A stretch of 64,000 nt of DNA from Robertmurraya siralis (GTDB lineage Bacteria; Bacillota; Bacilli; Bacillales; Cytobacillaceae). Shown piece by piece: positions 43,092 to 52,590 of this stretch. The stretch is taken from contig NZ_SWLZ01000021.1 of NCBI RefSeq assembly GCF_005502275.1, positions 27,861 through 91,860 of the forward strand, in the 5' to 3' direction. Position 1 is the stretch's first letter, and every line of letters starts with the position of its first letter. Both the position numbers and the translations under genes were made by a program. The notes beneath the pieces are model-generated. The model saw nothing but the letters and a program-made list of their open reading frames with translations, searched no databases and was not told the DNA's origin.

Positions 43092-44098
43092 GTGAATGCT
43101 TTCCCTCCTTTACGAACAATGAAAAGGAAGAATGGTAATCCTAAAATGGACACGATTGCAGCAACCGGCGTTTCATATGGAGCGCTAATCGTCCGCCCAA
43201 GAGTATCTGCCAACAGCATAAAGCCTCCGCCGACAATGATCGACATCGGAATAATATAGCGGTAATCCGTTCCAACTACTGCCCGTACGATATGAGGCAC
43301 CATGAGCCCAATAAAGGCCATATTCCCAATTAACGCTACTGCGGCTCCAGCAAGAATAATAATAATAAAAAACAAAATTGCTTTCACTTGAGTTGTTTTC
43401 TGTCCTAACCCAACTGCCACCTCTTCATTTAAGCTTAAAATCGTCAGTTGTTTAGAAAGGAATAGAGCAAGCAATAGGCCGATCACAATAAATGGAACAA
43501 TAACTTGAAGCTGACTCCAAGTAGTGCCCACCAAACCACCCGCCGTCCACATTGAGACATTTTTTGAAATCTTAAAATAGAGCCCGATCCCTTCAGCAAT
43601 CGCTGTTAAAAAAGCAGAAACAGCCGCTCCAGCTAACACGATGCGAAAAGGAGAGAAACCGCCTTTTTTCACTGCCCCAAGACCTATTACCATGGCAGTT
43701 CCTACCCCAGCTCCGATAAAGCAAGCAATCATAATGCTAAAATAATTAGCTGTTGGAATAAAGGCCAATGTTACCGCTAAGGCGACGTTTGCCCCCGCTG
43801 TTAAACCAAGCAGACCTGGATCTGCTAACGGATTACGGGTCACCCCCTGCATAATTGCCCCTGAAACAGCAAGCGCTGCTCCAACAAATGCCGCAGCAAC
43901 TTCACGTGGCAGGCGGATCTCACGAATCATCGCCAGCTTGTCCCCGGTTTCATTCGTTACTAAGGCGAACCAAATATCTTTCAATGTTGTATCTGCTGCT
44001 CCGAAAACGAGAGCAGCAGCAAATACAGCAATTAAGAGCACAATTCCTATTATTAGCTTGTATGTAAATGGAATGAAAGGTTTATATTGTCTCGTCAT
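43088..44098 (-). CDS. Siderophore ABC transporter permease, first subunit
   Basis: The 336-residue FecCD-family permease has the blocks RLPREVAAAFVGAALAVSG, MQGVTRNPLADPGLLGLTAGAN and FIGLMVPHIVRA. The ATG at 44098 follows AAGAAGAGAGACGG and is 12 codons inside the longest frame. A strong terminator hairpin lies between it and the binding-protein gene upstream, so its expression is probably lower. Confidence 0.92.
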   Translation of the reverse strand: MTRQYKPFIPFTYKLIIGIVLLIAVFAAALVFGAADTTLKDIWFALVTNETGDKLAMIREIRLPREVAAAFVGAALAVSGAIMQGVTRNPLADPGLLGLTAGANVALAVTLAFIPTANYFSIMIACFIGAGVGTAMVIGLGAVKKGGFSPFRIVLAGAAVSAFLTAIAEGIGLYFKISKNVSMWTAGGLVGTTWSQLQVIVPFIVIGLLLALFLSKQLTILSLNEEVAVGLGQKTTQVKAILFFIIIILAGAAVALIGNMAFIGLMVPHIVRAVVGTDYRYIIPMSIIVGGGFMLLADTLGRTISAPYETPVAAIVSILGLPFFLFIVRKGGKAFT

Positions 44099-44131
44099 CC
44101 GTCTCTCTTCTTTCGTGGATTTGAACGTGTG

Positions 44132-44173
44132 CACAAAACAAGGAATTCTCGATAAAAGAATTCCTTGTTTTGT
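44132..44173 (-). terminator. Intra-operon hairpin between binding protein and permeases
   Basis: CAAAACAAGGAATTC and GAATTCCTTGTTTTG form a perfect 15-bp stem with a nine-base loop. The T-run is short, so partial termination is likely, leaving more binding protein than permease. Confidence 0.8.
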
Positions 44174-44180
44174 CCGTTCA

Positions 44181-45110
44181 TCATTTGCTATTTAAAAAGC
44201 TTTCCGTAAAGAATTCCAATTGAAAGTCTAATGTAATTGGATCATTGAAGTAGAATTCTGAAGCCTCCACTTCGAAAACCCGCTCATTTTTTACTGCTGG
44301 AATATTTTTATAAGTTTCCGTCTCTTTAAAAGAATTATCCACACCATCTGAGCTTAAAATAATGTAATCTCCGGAATACTCTGGAATAACTTCCGTTGAT
44401 AATGCATAGTATCCTTCTTTTAACGCCATTTCCTTAACTTTTTCAGGCATCTCTAACTTCATTTCTTGATATAAAATCTCTGTACCGCGGCCCCAGTTGT
44501 CACCGAACACATAGAGCTGTTTATCATATCTTTCAAATACAGATACGGTTGCATCTTCACCTATTTTTGCTTTAATATCTTCCCCAGCCTGAGCAGCACG
44601 CTTTTTGAAATCCTCGACCCATGCTTTTGCCTCTTCTTCTTTATTTAATAACTTTCCAATTTCGATATGCTGGGTTAAGTAATCCACATTTCCATACGTA
44701 TATGTTACCGTCGGAGCAATCTCCGCTAATTTATCAAGATTATTGTTTGTTGAAGCAGCGATAATTAAATCCGGCTCCAATTCAATAATTTTTTCTAAAT
44801 TTTCGTCGGTTACCTCCTCTGCATCCGTTAAATAAGATTCATAGCGTTTATTCGCTTTTGACCATGAATCGACACCGACAATATTCACATCAAGCGCCAT
44901 TACACTGCCTGCATTAGCTAGAGCAACTACGCGCTGAGGGTTTGCCGGCACTTCAATTGGACCGTTCTCTGATTCATATGTTCTCATCTCAGATGCTTTT
45001 TGCTCTTCCCCTGCTTCTTTTTCACCGTCTGCATTAGATTCTTTATTGCCACAGGCACTAATAACGAGCACCGCCAACAGCATAAATGGAATGAGTAATT
45101 TCTTCATCAT
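44181..45110 (-). CDS. Iron-siderophore-binding lipoprotein
   Basis: The 309-residue protein has a lipoprotein signal with lipobox ISAC near residue 20, a Glu-rich linker, and a class III binding fold with GPIEVPANPQRVVALANAGSVMALDVNIVG and LEPDLIIAAST. It overlaps the ATPase gene by 53 bases, an unusually long coupled overlap. Substrate is a ferric siderophore by operon and Fur box. The exact ligand cannot be read. Confidence 0.9.
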   Translation of the reverse strand: MMKKLLIPFMLLAVLVISACGNKESNADGEKEAGEEQKASEMRTYESENGPIEVPANPQRVVALANAGSVMALDVNIVGVDSWSKANKRYESYLTDAEEVTDENLEKIIELEPDLIIAASTNNNLDKLAEIAPTVTYTYGNVDYLTQHIEIGKLLNKEEEAKAWVEDFKKRAAQAGEDIKAKIGEDATVSVFERYDKQLYVFGDNWGRGTEILYQEMKLEMPEKVKEMALKEGYYALSTEVIPEYSGDYIILSSDGVDNSFKETETYKNIPAVKNERVFEVEASEFYFNDPITLDFQLEFFTESFLNSK

Positions 45111-45903
45111 TTTCTTCTCCCTTAAGTAGATTATATGTGATACACATTGGTTTATTTGTTCGTGGATCGCGTCCTATTTCAGCATCGATAGAAAATACTT
45201 TCTTCAATACCTCCCGGTTGATCACTTCTTCACAACCTCCTGCTTTGACAATTTCTCCGCCCTTTAATGCGATCATATAATCCGCAAAACGAGCTGCTTG
45301 GTTTAAATCATGAAGTACCATGACGATTGTACGACCTTGCTCAACATTCAGCTTCTGGAGTAACTCTAATACTTCTAGCTGATGCGCCATATCAAGATAC
45401 GTTGTCGGCTCATCAAGGAAAATAATTTCTGTTTCCTGTGCTAACGCCATCGCAATCCAGACGCGCTGCCTTTGCCCACCTGATAAAGAATCAACTGGTC
45501 GATATTTGAAATCCTTTGTTCCAGTCACTTCTAACGCCCAATCGATGGCTTCATAATCTTTTTTTGTAAGACGACCGAATCCCTTTTGATAAGGGAAACG
45601 CCCATAGGATACTAGTTCACCTACTGTTAAGCCACTAGCGCTTTCTGGAGTCTGTGGAAGGATAGCCATTTTCTTGGCCAGTTCCTTTGTACTTCCTTTA
45701 ATGATATTTTCTCCATCTAAGATCACCGTTCCAGATTGGTGAGGAATGATCCGTGTAATCGCCTTCAAAAGTGTAGATTTCCCACACCCATTTGAGCCAA
45801 TAATCGTCGTAATTTGGTGATCTGGGATTTCCACATTGAGCCCGTTAACGATTAAACGTTCACCATAGCCAATGCTTAAGTCCTTCGTTCTTAGGCGAAC
45901 CAT
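45058..45903 (-). CDS. Siderophore ABC transporter ATPase
   Basis: The 281-residue protein is a FecE/FhuC-type ATPase with Walker A IIGSNGCGKSTLL, signature LSGGQRQRVWIAMALAQ, Walker B IIFLDEPTTYLDMAHQ and H-loop VLHDLNQAARFADY. The ATG at 45903 follows AAGGAGGTATGGAA. It is the first gene of a four-gene uptake operon with a Fur box 36 bases upstream. Confidence 0.94.
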   Translation of the reverse strand: MVRLRTKDLSIGYGERLIVNGLNVEIPDHQITTIIGSNGCGKSTLLKAITRIIPHQSGTVILDGENIIKGSTKELAKKMAILPQTPESASGLTVGELVSYGRFPYQKGFGRLTKKDYEAIDWALEVTGTKDFKYRPVDSLSGGQRQRVWIAMALAQETEIIFLDEPTTYLDMAHQLEVLELLQKLNVEQGRTIVMVLHDLNQAARFADYMIALKGGEIVKAGGCEEVINREVLKKVFSIDAEIGRDPRTNKPMCITYNLLKGEENDEEITHSIYAVGGARY

Positions 45904-45938
45904 TTCCATACCTCCTTATATAAGCATTTATTTCCAAT

Positions 45939-45953
45939 TGATAATGATTTTCA
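45939..45953 (-). promoter_or_regulatory. Fur box of the siderophore uptake operon
   Basis: TGATAATGATTTTCA matches the Fur 7-1-7 core at all but one position, 36 bases before the ATPase start. Confidence 0.87.
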
Positions 45954-46090
45954 TTACTGTTATGAGGTAAATATAATGGGATTTGCACCATACTGTCAAT
46001 ATTTTTATGAGTATTTCAAAAAAAATTCACTTTCATAGAAAGTTTCTTTTTTATCTATTGCTAATTTGGAAAAAGACGTTTATAGTTAAA

Positions 46091-46105
46091 TGAGAATGAT
46101 AATCA
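46091..46105 (+). promoter_or_regulatory. Fur box of the reductase gene
   Basis: TGAGAATGATAATCA matches the Fur core at 12 to 13 of 15 positions, 23 bases before the divergent reductase start. Two separate Fur sites thus serve the divergent pair. Confidence 0.75.
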
Positions 46106-46127
46106 ATAACACTTGAGGTGAACGAAA

Positions 46128-47177
46128 ATGGATAAACAAGAGCTATATGATATTACCATTGTTGGAGGCGGCCCAGCAGGACTCTATTCTGCTTTTTACA
46201 GCGGCCTTAGAGAAATGAAAACAAAAATAATTGAATTTCAGCCACAGCTTGGTGGAAAGCTTCATGTTTATCCAGAAAAAATGATCTGGGATGTAGGGGG
46301 ATTAACACCTACTTCAGGAGAGAATCTCATTAAACAGCTTGTTCAACAAGGATTGACCTTTAATCCAACGGTTGTATTAAATGAAAAAGTGGAAGCTCTT
46401 TCACAAGACGAAAACGGCGTTTTTATCTTGCAGGGTTCCTCAGGTCAAATGCATTATTCAAAAACTGTCATCATGGCGGTCGGCGGGGGAATATTAAAAC
46501 CGCAAAAGCTGCAAATTGAAGGTGCAGAGCGGTTTGAAATTACAAATTTAAATTATACAGTTAAATCACTCAAAAGATTTAAAGATAAAACGATTCTTAT
46601 TTCAGGTGGAGGGAATTCTGCCATCGATTGGGCAAATGAATTAGAACCGATTGCTAAAAAGGTCTATCTAACTTATCGAAAAGACAATTTATCCGCTCAT
46701 GAGGCTCAGGTATCTCAACTCCTAAGTGGATCAGTTGAATGCTTCTTTAACTCAGAAATTACCAAGCTTATTGCCGATAACAGTCATGAATACATTCATG
46801 GCGTGGAATTAACCAACCATGAAACAGGTGAAGTATCTTATGTCGAAGTCGATGACGTCATCATCAACCACGGCTATGAACGAGATGCTGCCCTTTTAAA
46901 AGAAAGTCAACTTGAAGTAGAGCTCGTGGATGATTTTTATATTTCAGGAAATTCAACATGTGAATCCTCAATACCTGGCTTGTATGCGGCAGGAGACATT
47001 GTCTCTTACGAAGGAAAAGTCCATTTAATTGCTGGTGCCTTCCAAGACGCCGTTAATGCTGTCAACAAAGCGAAGCAATTTATTCAGCCTGATGCAGCAA
47101 AAGGCGGTATGGTTTCCTCGCATAATGAACTCTTTAAAAAGCGTAATCGAGAGCTCGTTAAACAGCTTGTTCAATAA
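46128..47177 (+). CDS. Ferredoxin/flavodoxin-NADP+ reductase-like flavoprotein (YcgT type)
   Basis: The 349-residue protein has two dinucleotide motifs, IVGGGPAGLYSAFYSGL for FAD and LISGGGNSAIDWANEL for NADPH, with the C-terminal GLYAAGDIVSYEGKVHLIAGAFQDAVNAVN. The redox CxxC of thioredoxin reductase is missing, which marks the FNR (YumC/YcgT) type. A Fur box and divergence from a siderophore operon suggest that it supplies electrons for ferric-siderophore reduction. GAGGTGAACGAAA precedes the ATG. Confidence 0.85.
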   Translation: MDKQELYDITIVGGGPAGLYSAFYSGLREMKTKIIEFQPQLGGKLHVYPEKMIWDVGGLTPTSGENLIKQLVQQGLTFNPTVVLNEKVEALSQDENGVFILQGSSGQMHYSKTVIMAVGGGILKPQKLQIEGAERFEITNLNYTVKSLKRFKDKTILISGGGNSAIDWANELEPIAKKVYLTYRKDNLSAHEAQVSQLLSGSVECFFNSEITKLIADNSHEYIHGVELTNHETGEVSYVEVDDVIINHGYERDAALLKESQLEVELVDDFYISGNSTCESSIPGLYAAGDIVSYEGKVHLIAGAFQDAVNAVNKAKQFIQPDAAKGGMVSSHNELFKKRNRELVKQLVQ

Positions 47178-47220
47178 TTTTTTATTAACCAACTTCAAGG
47201 ATGCATTTTCTCCAACTGAA

Positions 47221-47268
47221 GGATGTGTGAAACCAAGGTTTACATGAAATGAGCCAAAAATCGTTTGT
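47221..47268. repeat. MITE-like internal fragment
   Basis: GATGTGTGAAACCAAGGTTTACATG and GAAATGAGCCAAAAATC match the inner and right part of the repeat family. Both ends are lost. It lies between two genes and does no visible harm. Confidence 0.45.
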
Positions 47269-47432
47269 TCAACCTTTTGTTTCCAATGCCATTATCAAAA
47301 GTGGAGCTTCTGTGGGCTTCACTTTTTCTATTTTTCTTTTTCAAGCAATCAAATTTTTGGAATTTCCTGAAAGAAATGTGCATAATAGAATTCGTAGTGG
47401 TTTAGTTAAATATGATTAGGAGGGTACACAAA

Positions 47433-48278
47433 ATGCCAAAAAATCTGCAAGATACTACCACATTGCATAACGGAGTAAAAATGCCTTGGTTTGGCCTTGG
47501 CGTCTTTAAAGTAAAAGAAGGTTCCGAAGTGGTTGAAGCTGTAAAAGCTGCAATCAAAAATGGTTACATAAGCATTGATACGGCTGCCATTTATCAAAAT
47601 GAAGAAGGCGTAGGACAAGGAATTAGAGAATCTGGAGTTGCCAGAGATTCCTTATTCGTGACTTCAAAAGTTTGGAATTCAGATCAAGGCTATGAATCGA
47701 CATTGCAAGCATTTGAGACAAGCCTGCAAAAGCTTGGTATGGACTATTTAGATCTTTATCTCATTCACTGGCCTGGAAAAGACAGTGCTAAATATAAAGA
47801 AACATGGAGAGCGTTAGAGAAGCTTTACAAGGATGGAAAAGTCCGTGCAATTGGTGTTAGTAACTTCCACGTTCACCATCTGGAGGATCTAATTGCTGAT
47901 GCAGAAATTAAACCGATGGTCAACCAAGTGGAATATCATCCGCATTTAGCTCAATTAGAGCTTCGTGATTATTGCAAAAAGCAAGGAATTCAATTAGAAG
48001 CATGGTCACCCCTTAAGCAAGGACAGCTTTTAAATGAACCAACCATTGTAGAAATTGCAGATAAGTATCAAAAATCCCCTGCCCAAATTATTTTACGCTG
48101 GGATCTGCAAAACGAAGTGGTCACGATTCCAAAATCCATTAAAGAACATCGCATCATTGAAAATGCAGACATTTTTGATTTTGAGCTAGCACCTGAAGAT
48201 ATGGCAAAGTTAGATGGGCTCAACAAAAATGAACGTGTTGGTTCAAATCCAGATGAATTCGAGGTTGGATTCCAATAA
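47433..48278 (+). CDS. Aldo/keto reductase, YvgN-like glyoxal reductase
   Basis: The 281-residue protein has the AKR active-site segments: LGVFKV, IDTAAIYQNEEGVGQGI with the catalytic Tyr and adjacent Asp, SKVWN with the Lys, LIHWPG with the His, and GVSNFHVHHL and IPKSIKEHRIIENADIFDFEL for NADPH. The ATG follows TTAGGAGGGTACACAAA. B. subtilis YvgN reduces methylglyoxal and glyoxal. The substrate here is inferred. Confidence 0.9.
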   Translation: MPKNLQDTTTLHNGVKMPWFGLGVFKVKEGSEVVEAVKAAIKNGYISIDTAAIYQNEEGVGQGIRESGVARDSLFVTSKVWNSDQGYESTLQAFETSLQKLGMDYLDLYLIHWPGKDSAKYKETWRALEKLYKDGKVRAIGVSNFHVHHLEDLIADAEIKPMVNQVEYHPHLAQLELRDYCKKQGIQLEAWSPLKQGQLLNEPTIVEIADKYQKSPAQIILRWDLQNEVVTIPKSIKEHRIIENADIFDFELAPEDMAKLDGLNKNERVGSNPDEFEVGFQ

Positions 48279-48296
48279 GGAATCCCTTGTCTCATT

Positions 48297-48326
48297 AGAA
48301 GGCCATAGTCTGACTATGGCCTTCTT
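48297..48326. terminator. Bidirectional terminator
   Basis: AGAAGGCCATAGT and ACTATGGCCTTCT form a perfect stem around CTG. It lies between the convergent reductase genes. Confidence 0.9.
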
Positions 48327-48328
48327 TA

Positions 48329-49009
48329 CTACTCTATCCACTGTACGATGTCTTCTAGTTTCTTCCTTGTTTTTGGACGGGGTTCCTTCATACGATAACC
48401 AAAGGCGACCATCACAGAAATACCGAGATGACCATTCTCCAATAGACCTTCTTCCTCGAGAACAGCTTGTACCTTATCGAAATCAAACCCTTCTATCGGA
48501 CAAGAATCTATCCCGATCTGGGCAGCAGCTGTCATCATATTGCCAAGGGCGATATAAGTTTGCTTGCACGCCCAATCAAAAATCGCTCGATCACTCTCAA
48601 ATAAATGTAAATCCTCTTCTTGAAAGCTTTTATATCGAACTTTAATCTGTTCAAATACTTCAAGGGGAAATTTTTTTACATTTAGCATCTGGTCTTCGAC
48701 ATACTTACTATCATATTTCGTATCCTTAATCGTTCTTGCGAGAATGACAACGAAATGACTTGCTGTCGGAAGCTGTCCCTGTGCTCCCCAAGAAACCTCA
48801 CGCAGTTTTTCTCTTAATTGGCGATTTTGCACAACAATAAATTTCCATGGCTCATACCCAACCGAACTGGGCGACAATCTTCCTGCCTCCAAAATAAATT
48901 GAAAATCACTATCGGATATTTTTTTCGTTGGGTCAAATTCCTTTGTAGCATGCCTAAACTGCAAGGCTTCTAAAATTTCTTTCTTTGTATCTTCATGGTG
49001 GCTCATCAT
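48329..49009 (-). CDS. NAD(P)H-dependent nitroreductase-family protein (YfkO type)
   Basis: The 226-residue protein has the nitroreductase FMN motifs RHATKEFDPTKKI, LEAGRLSPSSVGYEPWKFIVVQN and IGIDSCPIEGFD, with a C-terminal GISVMVAFGYR. It is close in plan to B. subtilis YfkO/YdgI-type nitroreductases that reduce quinones and nitro compounds. AAAGGAGTAGTGT precedes two adjacent ATG codons, either of which may be the start. Confidence 0.88.
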   Translation of the reverse strand: MMSHHEDTKKEILEALQFRHATKEFDPTKKISDSDFQFILEAGRLSPSSVGYEPWKFIVVQNRQLREKLREVSWGAQGQLPTASHFVVILARTIKDTKYDSKYVEDQMLNVKKFPLEVFEQIKVRYKSFQEEDLHLFESDRAIFDWACKQTYIALGNMMTAAAQIGIDSCPIEGFDFDKVQAVLEEEGLLENGHLGISVMVAFGYRMKEPRPKTRKKLEDIVQWIE

Positions 49010-49200
49010 ACACTACTCCTTTAGAAGATTTTTATAATGGCTCATTATACGGTAAAACATAAACCTTCGTACAATAAAAGGCACTGAATCTGCTAAAAAA
49101 CCAATCAAACGTTTGATCAAAACAAGGAAATTACTTAAACGCATTAAATTTCACCTGACCAAGGCGCAGAAATGGCAAATTGTCAGCCGCTTTAAAATCA

Positions 49201-49725
49201 TCATCTCTTTTCAATGGGAATATGAGTAGGAATATCAAAGAGCCATAACCAGAACAAAGCCATCGGGATGCTTAAAAGGAATGTGAGCAAAGGTTTTTTA
49301 TAGTGCATACGCAAAAACGGAAACATGATACAATCAAAAATGGCGCTCCAGCCTAATGACCATCCGTACTTATAGACAATTGTCCCTTGCGCTTGCATAA
49401 TGTATTCAAACCCGACATAAATACCAATCCAGCATAAATAATGCCTAACGATTCTCCAGAAGCCCGCACCTTCTGGATAGCGGGATAAAAACATTAATGC
49501 AGTAGCCGGAAAGACAACGAATGTATAGCCCATTTCTAATAAAGTAAAGTTATACCAATCGATATCTGGTGACATTCGCCATAACCAATGAGCCGCGCAT
49601 AAGAAATTATACGTCAAGTTTCCAAGAGCAATATACTGCATCGTCGGATACATTCGCTCCCAATTTCGATAATCTCTTCTAACCCATACCGCAATAAAAC
49701 TAATAATCGTAAGAAAAATGTGCAT
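49201..49725 (-). CDS. CBO0543-family membrane protein
   Basis: The 174-residue protein has about five membrane segments with aromatic-rich loops (RRDYRNWERMYPTMQYIALGNLTYNFLCAAHWLW). It shares the layout of the protein at 28941-29435. The start at 49725 follows AAAGGATCTTGTCT and is 13 codons inside the longest frame. Function unknown. Confidence 0.72.
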   Translation of the reverse strand: MHIFLTIISFIAVWVRRDYRNWERMYPTMQYIALGNLTYNFLCAAHWLWRMSPDIDWYNFTLLEMGYTFVVFPATALMFLSRYPEGAGFWRIVRHYLCWIGIYVGFEYIMQAQGTIVYKYGWSLGWSAIFDCIMFPFLRMHYKKPLLTFLLSIPMALFWLWLFDIPTHIPIEKR

Positions 49726-49795
49726 AGACAAGATCCTTTGCCTTTTTTCTTTTAGCTTGCACATTTCTATGAACTTTCTTGTATTAAGAACAAAA

Positions 49796-49843
49796 AAAAC
49801 TCCATAGATTATTTTGGCTATCTTATCTATAGAGTTTCTTTTT
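49796..49843 (-). terminator. Terminator of the alpha-glucosidase operon
   Basis: On the minus strand AAACTCTATAGAT pairs with ATCTATGGAGTTT with a wobble, followed by TTTTTT. It begins right after the glucosidase stop. Confidence 0.75.
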
Positions 49844-51508
49844 TTAGTTTAAGCGATAAATTCTCGCTTCATAAGGGGCCAGCTGCAAAGATTCTTCTTC
49901 CCCATGAGCGCAAACGTCAAGATTTGCTAACATTAAGTTTTCCTTTTTGTATTGCACACCTTTAATTGGTTCAACTTCAATTGAGAACGGCGATAAATTA
50001 CATAAAACAATCACTTTTTCATTGTGATAAGTGCGTGTATACGCATAAATCGATGGGTGCTCTTCCAGCACTAAATCATAGCGCCCGTAGATAAAAATCG
50101 GATTTGACTTACGCAATCGAATCATCGTTTTATAATAATTTAAAATAGATTTTGGATCTTTCTTTTGAACCTCCACATTGAGTTCTTTAAAGTTAGGATT
50201 CACCCCGATCCATGGGATCCCTTCCGTAAAACCAGCGTTGCTAGCAGCAGACCATTGCATCGGCGTTCTTGAATTATCGCGACTTGTCGCCCAAATAATT
50301 TCCATAATCTCGTTCATCGCCCTGCCCTGCTCTGTCATTTCTGCAAACAAGCCCCTTGTTGAAACATCGTTATACTCGTTAATTGAAGAGAATTTAACAT
50401 TTGTCATGCCAATCTCTTGGCCCTGATAAATAAAAGGGGTTCCCTGCATAAAGAAGTACATCGTTGCTAATGAAGTAGCGCTTTCTCTCCAATATTTCTC
50501 ATCATTTCCCCATGTTGAAACACTTCGCGCTATATCATGATTCTCAATAAACAAGGCATTCCAGCCGCTCTTTTCTAACGCTTTTTGCCATCTGGTTAAC
50601 ACTCGCTTCAATTTTAATATATCAAGTGTTTTCGTCTCGGAATCCCACAGACCCAAATGTTCGAATTGAAAAATCATATTAAACTTTCCGTTCTCTTCGT
50701 CTACCCATTCGTGAATATCTTCGATCCCTACCCCATTTGCTTCAGCAACGGTCATAATATCATATTTAGCAAAGGTCTCATTCTTCAATTCAGTTAAGAA
50801 GGGTAAAATTCCATCAACATTCATATACTTGCTCCAAGCAGGAACATATGAAAGTTCATCTCGGTTATCGACATTTGAAAAGGTCAAATCCTTCTTAATA
50901 TGACTGATGGCATCCACTCGAAAACCATCGACTCCTTTAGCCAACCACCAATTCACCATAGAATATAAAGCGGAACGAACCTCTTGATTTTCCCAGTTCA
51001 AATCAGGCTGTTTTTTTGAGAAAAGATGCAAATAATACTGGTTTCTCTTTTCATCGAATTCCCAAGCGGATCCTCCAAATATACTTCCCCAATTATTCGG
51101 TTCCTTCCCATCGACTCCATCTCTCCAAATATACCAATCACGTTTCTTATTCCCTGTAGATGAACGTGATTCTATAAACCATGGATGCTCATCGCTCGTA
51201 TGATTAATGACCAAATCTATAATCAACTTCATGCCCCGTTGATGCACATCTTCCAGTAATTGATCAAAGTCTTCCATTGTCCCAAAGTCTTCCATAATCT
51301 CTTGATAATCACTTATATCATAGCCATTATCATCATTAGGAGACTTATACACGGGACAAAGCCAAATGACATCAATTCCGAGCTCTTCAATATAATCCAG
51401 CCTCGACATTAACCCTTTTAAATCCCCTATTCCATCACCATTTGAATCTTGGAAGCTACGGGGATAAATTTGGTAAGCTACAGCTTCTTTCCACCATTTT
51501 TTCTCCAT
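49844..51508 (-). CDS. GH13 alpha-glucosidase, probably alpha-1,4-specific
   Basis: The 554-residue protein is a glycoside hydrolase family 13 enzyme of the oligo-1,6-glucosidase group: IYPRSFQDSNGDGIGDL, nucleophile Asp199 in GFRVDAISH, acid/base Glu256 in TVAEANG and Asp325 in IENHDIARS. The residue after the nucleophile is Ala, which in this group goes with alpha-1,4 rather than alpha-1,6 activity. It is cytosolic, with no signal peptide, and splits imported maltose-type sugars. It is the last gene after the LacI regulator. AGAGGGAAAAC precedes the ATG. Confidence 0.92.
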   Translation of the reverse strand: MEKKWWKEAVAYQIYPRSFQDSNGDGIGDLKGLMSRLDYIEELGIDVIWLCPVYKSPNDDNGYDISDYQEIMEDFGTMEDFDQLLEDVHQRGMKLIIDLVINHTSDEHPWFIESRSSTGNKKRDWYIWRDGVDGKEPNNWGSIFGGSAWEFDEKRNQYYLHLFSKKQPDLNWENQEVRSALYSMVNWWLAKGVDGFRVDAISHIKKDLTFSNVDNRDELSYVPAWSKYMNVDGILPFLTELKNETFAKYDIMTVAEANGVGIEDIHEWVDEENGKFNMIFQFEHLGLWDSETKTLDILKLKRVLTRWQKALEKSGWNALFIENHDIARSVSTWGNDEKYWRESATSLATMYFFMQGTPFIYQGQEIGMTNVKFSSINEYNDVSTRGLFAEMTEQGRAMNEIMEIIWATSRDNSRTPMQWSAASNAGFTEGIPWIGVNPNFKELNVEVQKKDPKSILNYYKTMIRLRKSNPIFIYGRYDLVLEEHPSIYAYTRTYHNEKVIVLCNLSPFSIEVEPIKGVQYKKENLMLANLDVCAHGEEESLQLAPYEARIYRLN

Positions 51509-51533
51509 GTTTTCCCTCTATTTCTATCTGGTG

Positions 51534-52568
51534 TCATTCTCCAGATGTTGTAATCTTTTTACATGATTCACGTTCTATTAACGTAGTTGAAACTAAATGA
51601 TGTTTAACTGCCTCATTGGGATTCTGTATTTTCCCCAATAAAAAGTTAGTAGCTTCAAGCCCTAATTCAAATATGGAAATATCCACCGAAGTTAATGGCG
51701 GCTTAAAATAGGCAGATAAAGCATGATTATTAAAACTTATAATGGAAACATCTTCTGGAACTTCATAGGAAAGCTCCTCTAAATAGCGAATAACCTCATA
51801 AGCAGCTAAATCATCATGGGCAACAATTGCCGTTGGCGGAGCAGCTAAATCCATTAATTTTTGAATCGCTTCTTTCCCATTCAATTTCATATCGCTATCC
51901 CGAAGAAAATATTTTTCCTCATAGGGAAGACCTATTGTACTCAGTGCCTTTTTATACCCATTTAAACGATCGATTGAAACGACAAAATCCAAATCTCCTC
52001 CAATGAACGCAATTTTCTCATGTCCTAAAACTTGAAGATATTTCACCACTTCATGAGCAATTTTTTCATTATCATTATCAATATAGGTTATCTCGTGCTC
52101 GAAATCATAAGGACGACCCACCATAGTAAAAGGAAATTTGACCTCTTTTAAATATTTCATTGTCCGGTCATTGACTCTTGAGTAGAGTAGAATAATTCCA
52201 TCCACTTTTTTCCCTTGAACCATCGATACAACTTCTTCATAAATTTCATTCTCAGTTCCACCAGTTGAAAAATAAATTCCATATTTACCGGCATGTGCAC
52301 TGACACAAATACCGCGAATAACTTCCGGAAAGAACGGATTTTGAAATGCTGAGGAAGTGGAGTTGGACATAACCACACCAATTGTTTTTGTAGATTTTGC
52401 CGCTAAATTTCGAGCCTGAAAGTTAGGATAATAGCCAAGTCTGTCCATGACCTCTCTAACCTTTCGCTTTGTTTGCTCACTTATTCTTGGATTGTCTGCA
52501 ATAACTCGAGAAACTGTTGAAGGAGAAACATTTGCTTCTCTTGCTACATCGATGATGGTTACAGCCAT
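51534..52568 (-). CDS. LacI-family regulator of the alpha-glucoside cluster
   Basis: The 344-residue protein has a LacI helix-turn-helix at residues 3-25 (VTIIDVAREANVSPSTVSRVI), the hinge helix segment, and a periplasmic-binding-like sensor domain with GIISFNNHALSAYFKPPLTSVDI. It probably represses the two promoters with GCAAACG-type operators and releases on binding of a maltose-type sugar. It is within the operon it likely controls. GGGAGGGAATTTCA precedes the ATG. Confidence 0.88.
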   Translation of the reverse strand: MAVTIIDVAREANVSPSTVSRVIADNPRISEQTKRKVREVMDRLGYYPNFQARNLAAKSTKTIGVVMSNSTSSAFQNPFFPEVIRGICVSAHAGKYGIYFSTGGTENEIYEEVVSMVQGKKVDGIILLYSRVNDRTMKYLKEVKFPFTMVGRPYDFEHEITYIDNDNEKIAHEVVKYLQVLGHEKIAFIGGDLDFVVSIDRLNGYKKALSTIGLPYEEKYFLRDSDMKLNGKEAIQKLMDLAAPPTAIVAHDDLAAYEVIRYLEELSYEVPEDVSIISFNNHALSAYFKPPLTSVDISIFELGLEATNFLLGKIQNPNEAVKHHLVSTTLIERESCKKITTSGE

Positions 52569-52590
52569 TGAAATTCCCTCCCTAATATTT

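Noticed and set aside
49104..49117. Perfect palindrome ATCAAACGTTTGAT
   Set aside because: A 14-bp palindrome in an AT-rich gap with no second copy and no regulator gene next to it. It is too little evidence for an operator.
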